Shown here: one piece after another, positions 54,001-64,000 of the stretch
How the letters are laid out: every line of letters begins with the position of its first letter
Position numbering within the stretch: the stretch's first letter is position 1
Assembly: GCA_932294295.1 (NCBI GenBank)
Contig: OW028574.1
Span: 53,318,797-53,382,796, forward strand
DNA length: 64,000 nucleotides
Reading direction: 5' to 3'
From: Alitta virens
Taxonomy: Eukaryota > Annelida > Polychaeta > Phyllodocida > Nereididae
Notes under the pieces: generated by a model
The model's database searches: none
The model's input: the letters and a program-made list of their open reading frames with translations, nothing else
Told to the model about the DNA's origin: nothing
Translations under genes and position numbers: made by a program

Positions 54001-57000
54001 TATGAATATTAATTATCATCTATCAACCAATCACGTTACTGCATGACATTACAAAACTGCAATAAAACGTCATCATTTCAACACTTTTACAGTCATTTTA
54101 AGGTGGGTAGGTAGGTAGTGTTATTGTTTAACGCCTCATCAGCACCTGAGTGGGCTATGTAGAGGCTCTCTAGGGTAAGATTGATCATCCATAGTTGGTA
54201 GTAGAAACCAGAAGCATGCAAAAAATCAATAAGTGTCTGCGTTGGATAGCTGGAGCAGCTTGTGCAATGCGCACTGTCCTGTTTTAGCCACTGGGGATAG
54301 AGGACTTCACCCCAAGTGTTTCCACCCTCGCCGCGTGGAGGCCCAGGACCTTCGAGGGCTCACGGTCATTTTAAGATTAATAAAGGGTCTTACAAAGGAT
54401 ATTTACAAAGCAGTTGTTAAACACTTCTTGTCAGAATTTATTTTATTGTAGATCTGGATAAAATGATTAATTATTTGGTTTTGGCCAGTTCTTTTACCGA
54501 AGTGACAACGTTGCTTTGATGTTGCCCTTAGCAAAACCGTTACAGACATACAACAGATTGCATCTGTGGACTGAACCGACAACTGACTTCCTGTGGTGTT
54601 TTTGGCTCCAGAATTGTAAATTCTGGTCCAATTTAAAAAATGTGACTTCGACTGTTGTTTTGGAGCGGTGGTGCTAGTTCAAATGGCGAAGCGCTTAGCT
54701 GCAAATTGTGATTGTTTGTCACTTGCTGCCTAACATAGTCTGTGGTATAAATTTCCCATCCTTGCAAGTTAAACCATGTGGTATAGATTTGTATACCACA
54801 TAGGCTATGCCACAAGGCTTTTCTATGTGGTATACAGGTTATTGTGGGATATTAGCCTTATTCGCACATGTAGTTCAGCATTTCGGTTTTGCTGTGCATT
54901 CTGTTTTTTGTGAAGTTGGACGTCTAGTGCTGCATTTTCTATTTCTAAACTGTCTTTTCTTCTGTACTTGTTGTGGTTTATGTCCTTTCTTAAAGATGGT
55001 CTTACAATTATTTGGCTATTCTTGGGCTTTTCTATAGTATTTCTGGTTTCAGTTTGGTGTTCTCTTAGACTTATGTGAAGGTGGCCATTTATTGGTTTTT
55101 TATGGTGCGCTTGTTTGTTTGTTGGTCTGTTTGTTTTGCCATCATTTTCTTCCAACATATTGTCTTTTTACAGATGTATCATGGTTCATAAGGTACTTGA
55201 TGGACAGCGTGGTTGAAATAGCAAAGAACCTAAAATTAGCTGGAAGGTCTTCAGATATTCAGAGGTGCCTTCTTGCTTTGGTATGCAATGAAGATTTCAG
55301 ATGTAATAAAAATTGTATGCTCTTCTATTCTAGGTTCACTGGGGCGACCCTGCAAGAGCTTATAAAACTATTCCTCCATCAATCAGGTTAGCACCATCAA
55401 AGATTCCCGGAGCAGGTCTTGGTGTATTTACCAAAACATTCATTAAAAGGTACTTTTATTTTTCAATAAACTGACAAGCGAATGGCTGCATCGAAAAAAC
55501 TTTGAGCAAAAAGTTTGCAACTGTAGCAACTCACTAGTCTCAAATAACAAACCCCAATAGCCATTTAAATCAAATATAAACCCTTAGTTATTATGAATGA
55601 TGACATTCGTAATATTGACTAACTTCATATTCAAAATACATGTTTGGTAGTTCACTAATTTGGTAGTCAAAAATTGCTAATATCTACGCTTTTTCATTTG
55701 TGTCAGCCAACAGAAAATTAGAAAATCAAATAGCACTTAGGCCTATTAACCTCGTACAAAGGCTTTGCACCCTTTTTAAGTTCAAATGTTTCTGGTGCAT
55801 AGCAGATATTCTTAATTGGCAGTTGCTCAATCATCTTCAATCATAAAATGATCAGAGTGCTAAGCTTTTACCAGAAAAATTTGATAAGGGCTTCTGAGAT
55901 TGATTGGCACCTGGCTGCCTGGCAAGACACTTCAAAATGGCTGCATTAGGAAGCAGACCATAATAAAAAATTGCAATACTCTACAGAATAGATATTGCTA
56001 AATTAATTATGTATGTATCATGTAGGGGAAGACGGGGCAAATAAAAATAGCGACACTAAATTCAAACCTCAATAGCTTAGAGGGGTTTAATGTTAAAACC
56101 AAGAAATTGCTACAAAACGGTTAAGAGCACACAGTTCACTAACATTCCCTCTTTGAGAATGACTACAAAATTAAAATAATGTAAAATGCTGTTTTGCTCC
56201 ATTTTGCCCAGTGCCTTGGGTAAAATGGGGCATCACATGGGGCAAAATGTGGTACTTTGTTGACTATTTCAATATTTTATTAAGGTATCCTGTGTCATAC
56301 TGTGAGCCTTAAATGTTTAGTGGCCAAGACTCCTAGATTGGGCTGCAAAGGATGAAGTCCCAATGTTGTTAAGTTAAAGCTACTTCAGGGCGTAAAAAAA
56401 TTAGTTGTTTCATTTGGATGACTCATCCATGTTTTCTGATTAAAAGTGTCTCATTATTTTTTATTTGCACGTTCAATAACTAAAAGAGGTCTGGTAATAT
56501 TTTAGTTTAAAAAAGGTGGGGTGAAATGGGTACAAGAGCAGTGGTATCAGGGCAACCCCATTTTGCCCCACCTATACGTTCCCATTTTGCCCCACACTTT
56601 ATTGACGAAACTAATCAATAACAAATTATTTCCATTACATTCAAAATGGTTTAAAAAAAAAATCTACTATAGCAATTTTTCTACCAGAGTGAGTACTATA
56701 CATTAACAAGACATATTCAATAGGCTATTAATTGTAAGTACCAAATAGGTCAAAAAATCTTAAGGAAAAAAGGAAAAATTCCTATTTCCATGGCATGCAA
56801 ACATAAAGTGTCTGTATCTTTTAAAATGAACATCAGGATGTCTTTCTGATGTAATTAGTATTTATGCTATTTAAACCTGGTTGAAGTGCTGAAAAATAAG
56901 AGTAGTGATATCCCATTCTGCCCTGTGTCAATGTTTTGCCCAGCCTTCCCCTACTTCCATTGGTCATACTGCCTTATCACTCAGTGATGCTATAACATTG

Positions 57001-60000
57001 GTCTATGCTATTTTTCAGATTCACATGGCTCAGTGCTTATGACGGTGAAATTGTGCACATAGAAAATGATAGGGGTTACTACAATTATGCTTGGGCAGTA
57101 AGTACATCCGGGAGTTTCCTAAACACATTTCAGTTTGAGCTTCTCACTTGATACGGCAGTGCTAATTATTTCAGTCGGCTGATCATTACAAACATTTTCT
57201 TTTTAAGGCATTTATGTAAGGTAGCAAACAGACATGGGGTCAATTATTTTCAATGAAATTATGACAATAACATCCCAGAATCATCAATTACACACCATTA
57301 AATGTATAAGCAAAACAAAAGTAATTAATTACAATTACTTAATTGAAGTAATTCAATTACAATCAATTACAAAATATTTTAATAATAGCATGTATATATC
57401 CAAGATCTTTATAGATGATAAATCATTCAGGTCTTGTGTTACACATCCAAGATCTTCAGTTCCAAAGATATATATGGAAAAAATGCAGCAAACATTTCAC
57501 TACTAATTTTACCTTGTCAATGATGTTATCATGAATAGTGATATTAATATAATGGAACTCATCCTGTGAATGTCTATATTACTAATGTCTCTAGTCTGTT
57601 TGCTAAAAGTCTTTTAAGTACATTAGTGTTAATGCATGGAATAGTTTACCATCATTTTTAAAAGATATTTAAGATATCAATGTTTTTAAAAGGAAGCTAA
57701 AACAATACATTTTAATGTAATCTTGTCGTATCTTATTTCTATGTGTTTTATGATTTTATATATATTTTCTCTCACTTAATTTATTTATACTTAATATTTC
57801 ATCTGTTTATATACATTTTTGTTTTATTGTATTAATAGGCCACATGAAAAACAGTTTATACTGATGCTGCTACCCATTATAAATATATTTTAATAAATAA
57901 ATTCTTACATGTAATATCGTTGATATTATTAGGTGTCAATATATTTATTTCAAGAATGATGAATTGCACCAGATCTTCAATAATGATTATTGTTTAAATG
58001 TTAGTCCTTTATTGGAATGACATCAGTCCAACTCATTCCATTCTAAATTATGTGTATAATATACAAGTGGTACTTCTATCTCCCTTATACTTAATTTATA
58101 GTTAACAAAAGAATGAATGGTCATATACAGAATATGTTATGTAACATTTCCAAGGGGTCATCATGGGGTGGGGTGTTATCAAGTCAAAGCCAATACACAA
58201 TGGCAATCTGCACAATAAGGGCTAGGTAACATTAATTAAGTGCAATTGCTACCATTACTGTATGTGTGCTCACTAAACAAACCCAACACTCTTAAGGGGC
58301 ACAGTGTCACGGATAAGACCTACATATGACCAAGGACAAGAAAAATTGGCTTTACGTGCTCACTTGCAGCTGTTTTAATCACGTATTATTAATTTCTTGA
58401 GTGTACGAGAGGCAGTCGTAGCTTGCTCACCGGACATTCGTCAAACGCTCGCCGAACGTCCGTCGCCAAGCATCCATCAGGCATCTACTCCGTCAGGCAC
58501 TCCATCAGGCATTCGTAGATTGCCATGTGAGTGGTTCAAGGATGGGCAAAGATAGGCACGGAAGACACATATCGTGTTTTGAAAATAATCTTAAACAGTG
58601 AGCATTTTAAATGGCCCCAGCATCTGTCCATGCTGGCCACTTTCATAAAAACAACATATCAACATTGCCGACATCACACCAATGTTGTTTCGATTTGTGC
58701 AAGTTTTTTCTTTTTCTTTTTTAACCATGGAAATGCTACATGTAACATGTCATTTTAGGTGTGGCAGAATTTCTGCTTATTTATGAGTCTAGTGTTTGCA
58801 GATGCTAACATATATTAAATGGCCAGCAAATTACAAATTGATCATATTGTTACAGGTATTTAAAATGAATGTGCCTTGGCCACGTTTTGACAACTCAAAA
58901 CCATTATCAATCTCTTTTTAAAGAGCTAACTATGGCTAGCTACTCCCCCATAGCCTGTTTTTATACCGGTGGCCAGTGAGACATACTTATCCTTATAAAA
59001 GCTGAGAAGTGCGCCTGAATACTTATAAGCCACGATGTAACAAATATTGTAGCTGATTAGTATTCATAAGCTAATCTCATGATCTGGGTGTGACCCATAT
59101 TTACACAGGTTGAACAGGCTGGTGTTGCACAAGGATGCAAATGGTATATTTTATTACTTTGAAGAGACACCTATGAGTGACAATAGTACAACTGATACTG
59201 CATACAAGTTAGAGTGTGTGTGTGTGTGATTAGGGCTTTACGTCCTGTATTTCTGCACCAGTTGGGCTAATTAGGACAGGCAGAGACCATGGCAATGAGA
59301 TAAAGGATGAAACAGCCATCCAACTTAGGCTCGACCGGGAATCGAACCTGGGACCCAGTGGTGGAAGCCCAGAGCGCTACCTCTGAGCTAGGCCCCCGCC
59401 CTCATACAAGTTAGAGAAAAGAATACATTAGTACTAGTAAAATCCATTCTCTGATGTAATTTTCCAGACGCTGCCATAGACCTGCATATTTTATATTTCA
59501 AATTATTAGGTGTATACAAGTTATTTTATGTTCAACTGAGGTATTGACAAAATTATGTGAATGCTAAGAAAGATATAGTAAAAAAAAAATAATAATTTGC
59601 ATTTGCTTGCTGCAAACTAGGTATGTTGCAGTGTATTTTTATAGAAATGATCTTCATATGAAATATTTTATATTATACATTTAACAATGTTTCACTGTTA
59701 GCTCTAATTAATAAATACTGAAAATTCTTGCAGTGACCCGCAATCCCCCCCCCCCCACCCCCCCACAGCCTTTAGACAAAGCCAGTTTGTGACACTAACA
59801 ATGAGATGTCTATGGCAGGTGCCCTTCATCATGAAGCGAAAGGGACTCCACATTCACGGTTCCCTAAGCAGGTATAGATTTGAGTATCAGCCACTTTTCC
59901 AATTTTGGAATGAAGGTTATAATGTCCCCTGTGGAAATGTGAAGCATGCAGTATAATGCATAAATAAAATATTAGCAGTTGAGTACCACAAAGTGTTTGC

Positions 60001-60722
60001 TTGATCCTACTACTGAAACAGACTCAAGATTTGACTTGATCCAGACTCAAAGCTTGAGTCTGGATCAAGAGAGAATGATCTATGAAACCGGACTAAGGGA
60101 AAATAGACTCAAGACTCAAGAAATTGGACTCAAGACTCACTTTGAGCCAGTCTCAAAGCTCTATGAAACTGGGGCCAGGAGCATTCTATGGATGAACAAG
60201 GGAATCCTTAAAAGGCTCGGCAAATGAATCACGTATGAACAAGGATCAGCAAGAGTAAAAAAATATTTTCATACATGGTTATACGTAGGTTATATCCATG
60301 ACAGTGTGAACGCCCCTCAACTCTATTTTACAAAAATGATAACACATGTTCAGTTGAAAACTGCTACAGAGGTAGTCATTGCAGCTACTGTTGATTTGTC
60401 TCTAATAATAGATTTATTCTGGTAAAAAATACTTTTACAAGATTTTCCATAAAGCATTTAATTCTTTGTTCTCTATTCACAGATTTTTATAAATGATGAT
60501 GTAGCCTACTACATTGATGGGTTAGACATCAGCACATCCTGTTGGTTGAGGTGGATCAACTGTCCAAGAAATTTCAGGGAGCAGAATGTGGTCGACATGC
60601 AGTGCAAAGGCCGTATGTACTACATGACCTCTAAAGATGTAGCCCCAGGCGAAGAGTTACTAATTTACTATGGTGCAGAGTTGGCAGAGGATTATGGAAT
60701 AGATACTGAAAACTTTTGTTAA
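51034..60722 (+). CDS. Secreted PR/SET domain protein, copy 2 (PRDM7/9-like)
   Basis: Exons 51034-51133, 53317-53426, 55334-55449, 57019-57097 and 60483-60722 have the same phases as copy 1 and give 214 residues. The first 21 residues form a signal peptide (FPGIILILAWGVSG); the GVSGF end of exon 1 is shared with copy 1. Exon 3 differs from copy 1 at only five of 39 residues. The PR/SET blocks are present: IPPSIRLAPSKIPGAGLG, SAYDGEI, CWLRWINCPRNFREQNVV, ELLIYYGAELAEDYGID. Compared with copy 1, NCAR is NCPR, a proline inside the cofactor-binding motif, which might weaken catalysis; the YG tyrosine stays. It ends in Cys. Introns hold a SINE and an inverted-repeat element. Tandem orientation, equal phases and similar upstream text show gene duplication. 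AATAAA at 60832. Cellular location and activity are inferred only. Confidence 0.85.
51134..53316. other. Intron 1 of PR/SET copy 2
   Basis: Contains a direct repeat of about 65 bp at 52097 and 52739 (both CACCCTGTGTTCTTATTTAT then ATGATGTT). No exon recognised. Confidence 0.5.
53427..55333. other. Intron 2 of PR/SET copy 2
   Basis: A possible decayed retroposon at about 54115-54370 (GTTTAACGCCTCATCAGCAC, then GCGTGGAGGCCCAGGACC). An inverted pair around CTATGTGGTATA and its partner TATACCACATAG is found at 54770-54835. No exon recognised. Confidence 0.35.
56022..56954. mobile_element. Non-autonomous DNA element with GTAGGGGAAG ends
   Basis: Inverted ends GTAGGGGAAGACGGGGCAAA (left) and the inverse of GTAGGGGAAGGCTGGGCAAA (right, 56935-56954). 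Many inner copies of TGGGGCAAAAT and its complement ATTTTGCCCCA occur (56230, 56560, 56590). No transposase. Target duplication not clear. It ends 64 bp before PR/SET copy 2 exon 4. Confidence 0.7.
57625..57905 (+). pseudogene. LINE 3' remnant
   Basis: Translation near 57632 reads NAWNSLPSFLKDI, a stop, then DINVFKRKLKQYIL, the usual last block of LINE ORF2 proteins, interrupted by a stop. It is followed by a 3' UTR-like AT-rich stretch ending in AATAAATAAAT. Confidence 0.55.
59226..59402 (-). repeat. tRNA-derived SINE, family 1, minus-strand copy
   Basis: On the minus strand: GCGGGGGCCTAGCTCAGAGG head, TTCGATTCCCGG B box, body with CTGTTTCATCC and CCTAATTAGCCCAACTGG, and ACGTAAAGCCCTAAT end. 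A (TG)n tract adjoins it at 59213. Confidence 0.9.
60035..60069. repeat. Perfect 16-bp hairpin
   Basis: CTTGATCCAGACTCAA and its exact inverse TTGAGTCTGGATCAAG with an AGC loop, within a stretch rich in GACTCAAG words, in intron 4 of PR/SET copy 2. Confidence 0.85.
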
Positions 60723-61945
60723 CTGAGATACGACATGATTACTACATCTGAAATTGTGCATTAGCCCAAGATATTGCCATTATTAAATTGATTCAATATT
60801 TAACTATGTTATTAGCAAAATATTATGTGTAAATAAATATATATATATATAAATTTGATTGAGCAATTCTTTTTAATTGAGCACAATATTTTTTCTCCAG
60901 GTAATATCCCAGCGTTGGCATAGCAACATCAAATTTGGCTACTAAGCCTTTTCTGTTGAATGCATGAAAACTTTGCAGAAATTATTTAACTAAATTTAAA
61001 TGGTAGACTTTCCCAAAAGAATTCAATTACATTTATCAAACAATCTTGCACAAACTAGCAGATAAGGCATGGGTTCAACACTAGTTGTGTGGTATGATAT
61101 CACAGTTTCTTGTCTAATCGCAGCATTGAACTTGTTCTTATACATATCTGCAGATATAAAATGAGGAGGCCACCCACAACATATAGTAAAGAAAGCTTCA
61201 ATGAGGTTGCATTACATGACAATAACAATTTTCTGGAGCATCCAATGAAGACCTGGAGAAAGTTTATACCCTGTTAATTTGCCCATTATCTCAGTTAACT
61301 TTTCAGTTGTAGAGAATTGATCTTAGCTAGGTGTAATAACTTAGGAGCTTAGATCTCACCTACTTGCATCCAGCTGAGGGAATGCATAATTAAGTGCACC
61401 ATGTTCACAACCTTTACTGAAGACCCGAAACTGAATCATTGAGACAATCCAAGAAACTTAAAAATCTATGACTTTAAGAATTATATTGAAAAAAGAGCTG
61501 TCAAACTAATTTTATCTGAAGGTGTTTATTCTCCCGTAATTTCTCAAACTTTTCATTACCTATTTTCATCAATTTTCTAATTTTATTATTTGAAAAATAT
61601 TTTGCATGCAAATTTCTTATTTACATTTCTATCACAGCTATCTTAAGCACAACTGGAGTGATAGGTGAACAGGCATAACTAGACACCTTCTTTCAACAAG
61701 GAGGTCCAGTACTATCCAGAAAAGTATCACAAGATACTCGTTGTCAAAAATGCATGTACTTTGATCGCTGCTAAGACTTTTGTTAGTTGCCATGGTTACT
61801 ACATTAATTCATGCTGCATACATAGCATTAGGCCAAGTTAACAATTTTGTCAAAATATATTAATTGTGAAACCTATTTAACTACCTTGTAAAATGTTTTA
61901 GTGTTTCACTTTTACACATTGTTTTTGATAACATCTTGCCATGTA
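60723..61945. other. 3' UTR of PR/SET copy 2 and intergenic DNA
   Basis: AATAAA at 60832-60837, about 110 bp after the stop, is the likely polyadenylation signal. No gene is seen beyond it. Confidence 0.45.
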
Positions 61946-62727
61946 AACCACAATTCAAATGCAATTCCATTGAGTTGTCATATTTTTGTTGCTAGGTAAA
62001 CATAGATACGTATGGAAATGTTGATACATTTCTTCATTGCTATTGGCTAATATCGCATATTGGCCACTTAACTTTCAACATATTTGAATAACACCCTAGT
62101 TACCATGGATACCACGTATTCAAAAGTAAAACCAGTCCCTCAATTTAGAATTTTTTTTTAGATGAAAGTCACTAGGCCATTTAACATTCGTAAAGTTAAT
62201 TTTCATAGGAACCCAGCTTGTGTCTGCACTTCTATTCTGAATGTATTTTGTCATGTATTCCTAAAAGTTCAAAATGTACCATGTTTCGAATGCCAAATGC
62301 CACTCTATGGTATCTTCCATGTAATTCAGAAAGTTGCAACTTTGCCATGGGACTGGTTTGGCTTACCTGCTGCTATAGAAACATATTTTACAAAATTAAT
62401 ATTTCCTGTGAGAAAAATTTTGGCAAATGGAAAATAATAGAAACCGGTTTCTTAACCTTCCAAAAGATACAATTCCAAGTCACCAGGAAAGTGGACTTCT
62501 TGCAAATCTAGTTTCCAAGAAATATTGTTTAATTTTAAAGAAATTGTTTGGAATATGTTAGGAGTTACTATGGCAACCTAAATTAATACAGGGATTTGAT
62601 TCAGAACGCTTGTCATGGATTTTTCATGGAAGTGTCTTCATGCAAAATTTCAAGTCCCAATCTGTAGCAGTTCTCTTGTAATTCAAGCATATACTTGCTT
62701 TATGTGAAACCATTATGTCAAACCTGC
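61946..62727. repeat. Second copy of the segment found upstream of PR/SET copy 2
   Basis: Same blocks, order and orientation as 49868-50530 (see there). Homology stops near 62727, before the part that in the other place leads into exon 1 of the PR/SET gene. The small frames here are not conserved between the two copies. Confidence 0.9.
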
Positions 62728-64000
62728 AGTCCAATGAATTATAATGAAACAGTAATGCTCTATCATTACCACAAATATGGTAGCGATAGAAGAGCTACCA
62801 TAAAAGAAGAATGCTCTATTTTTACTAAAATGTGGTAGCATTTGCAGTTCATTATAATCCATGATTGACACCAGCTGATGCTGGTTGATTTCACCCCCTC
62901 TCTTTCATCTCCCCCTCCTGTAGGAGCTTATCATGTACATTATATTGGTGTCAATTAAGTGTGGGAGATAGAAATTCTCTATAGCAGCTTGAGAAGTATA
63001 TATTTGTATTAACAGTTGGGAAATAATATATAAGCAGAAACCTATCAAAAACAGCAAATTTGTTCAACAATGATAGGAATATTGAATGTTGCATTCTTTT
63101 TTGCACATAGGACCCAATGTATCTATCTATCTATCCATCTATCCATCTATCTATCTATCTATCTACTTTTCTTGTCACTTGCCTAAATACAAAATGATTC
63201 ATGCTGAAAAATTAGACCTGAATGATCAAAATATGTCTTTGGGTAAAAATAATATCTTTAAAATTGCAAATTCTGATAAAAAGTTTCTATCATTTTTCTC
63301 AGCAGTTCATCAGTTTTGAGATGGTCCCCAATGCTGTAGCCCAAGACATGGGATGAGGTCGTTACCTCTGCACCATTATAATTCAATTCATTCCCCATGT
63401 AATGCTATGTATGACAATATGATACTAAACCCAAATAAAGTCACATATATATTCTTATTGATGCTATAAAATATAAACATCAGGTAAGTATAACATTTAT
63501 AGAGTAAGCCAGTTATCTCATTATGATAATATGATCACCTTCTGAACATTTAAAAATGGGAAGAGATTAAATAGGTATTTTTGCACTTAATTAGAGCCCC
63601 TAAAATGTTACAGGTGCTGTTTAGCACTAACATCTCAACATTCTTATCGATGCAATAAAATATAAACATCAGGTGATTATTACATATATAGAGTAAGCCA
63701 GTTATCTCAGTCAGTCTATATGCATTTTAGGTCAGAAAATGAAAATAGACTGACTTACGTGTAAGTTATTTGAATAACGGGAGATACGATTGATGATTAC
63801 ATAACTGACTAGCTGACCAACTAAATGAGTATAATTGACTGATTGGTAGACTATGTTACTGTTTGGTTAGTCGATTGGTGGGGCAGGGACTGACTGACTG
63901 ACTGACCGACTTACCTTTGTATCCAACCCCATGATAGAGAAAATTTAAATGTTAATTTTCAAATTAAAGATCTTAAACTGAAAAAGGAGTACACACTGCT
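62728..64000. other. Right edge: small repeats, no gene
   Basis: Contains (CTAT)n at 63119-63168, a direct repeat of about 75 bp at 63448 and 63637 (both with AAAATATAAACATCAGGT and AGAGTAAGCCAGTTATCTCA), and a short (GACT)n tract near 63890. I see no PR/SET exon here. Confidence 0.5.

Larger units (their letters stand above)
57098..60482. other. Intron 4 of PR/SET copy 2
   Basis: Apart from the LINE remnant, the SINE and the hairpin listed separately, this holds a CATCAGGCA-type small repeat near 58460-58510 and a C-run at 59747-59765. No exon is recognised. Confidence 0.4.

Noticed and set aside
59979..60227. 82-residue frame in intron 4 of PR/SET copy 2
   Set aside because: Built on GACTCAAG repeats and a hairpin, no homology seen, not flanked by fitting splice phases.
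62162..62511. Overlapping frames in the duplicated segment
   Set aside because: The sister copy at 49970-50300 does not keep them open, so they are not under coding constraint.
1..64000. CRISPR arrays, prokaryotic operons, LTR retrotransposons, rRNA genes
   Set aside because: No regular spacer array, no paired LTRs with integrase or protease, and no rRNA-like sequence was seen; the window is intron-bearing animal DNA.

Overview
The window is metazoan nuclear DNA. It is AT-rich and intron-rich, dense in SINEs, LINEs and DNA transposons, and has GT-AG introns and AATAAA sites. The gene families (a receptor guanylyl cyclase, an SLC16-type monocarboxylate transporter and PRDM7/9-like PR/SET domains) together with Harbinger and jockey/CR1-like elements suggest an invertebrate, perhaps a deuterostome such as a hemichordate or echinoderm. 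That placement is inference. All four host genes are on the plus strand.

Layout. 1-6.2 kb: repeats only, including a foldback element with a target-site duplication. 6.2-13.5 kb: six 3' exons of a receptor guanylyl cyclase (650 residues in the window; the extracellular domain lies off the left edge). A complete 2.7 kb Harbinger transposon, with TAA target duplication and 66-bp inverted repeats, sits in one of its introns. 13.5-19.2 kb: small inverted-repeat elements and LINE debris. 19.3-34.5 kb: a five-exon monocarboxylate-type transporter (440 aa). Its long first intron holds a near-intact LINE whose ORF1 protein combines a PHD finger, coiled coil, SGNH-like region, NADAR domain and two CCHC knuckles. 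ORF2 (endonuclease plus reverse transcriptase) follows in the same frame after one TAG. 34.5-38.9 kb: SINE and LINE fragments. 38.9-60.7 kb: two tandem five-exon genes with identical intron phases. Each encodes a signal peptide followed by a stand-alone PRDM9-like PR/SET domain (219 and 214 aa). 60.7-64 kb: repeats, including a second copy of sequence that also lies upstream of the second PR/SET gene.

Most notable: (1) PR/SET proteins that appear to be secreted, in a tandem cluster; (2) a retrotransposon carrying a NADAR domain, a fold linked to ADP-ribose chemistry, with ORF1 and ORF2 separated by one in-frame amber codon; (3) a guanylyl cyclase that keeps its metal-binding aspartates but has changed the guanine-recognition Glu and Cys and the transition-state Asn; (4) a Harbinger element whose second, TATA-driven gene encodes a histone-H1-tail-like protein.

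Exon models come from reading frames, splice consensus and phase agreement by eye; no alignments or searches were run.
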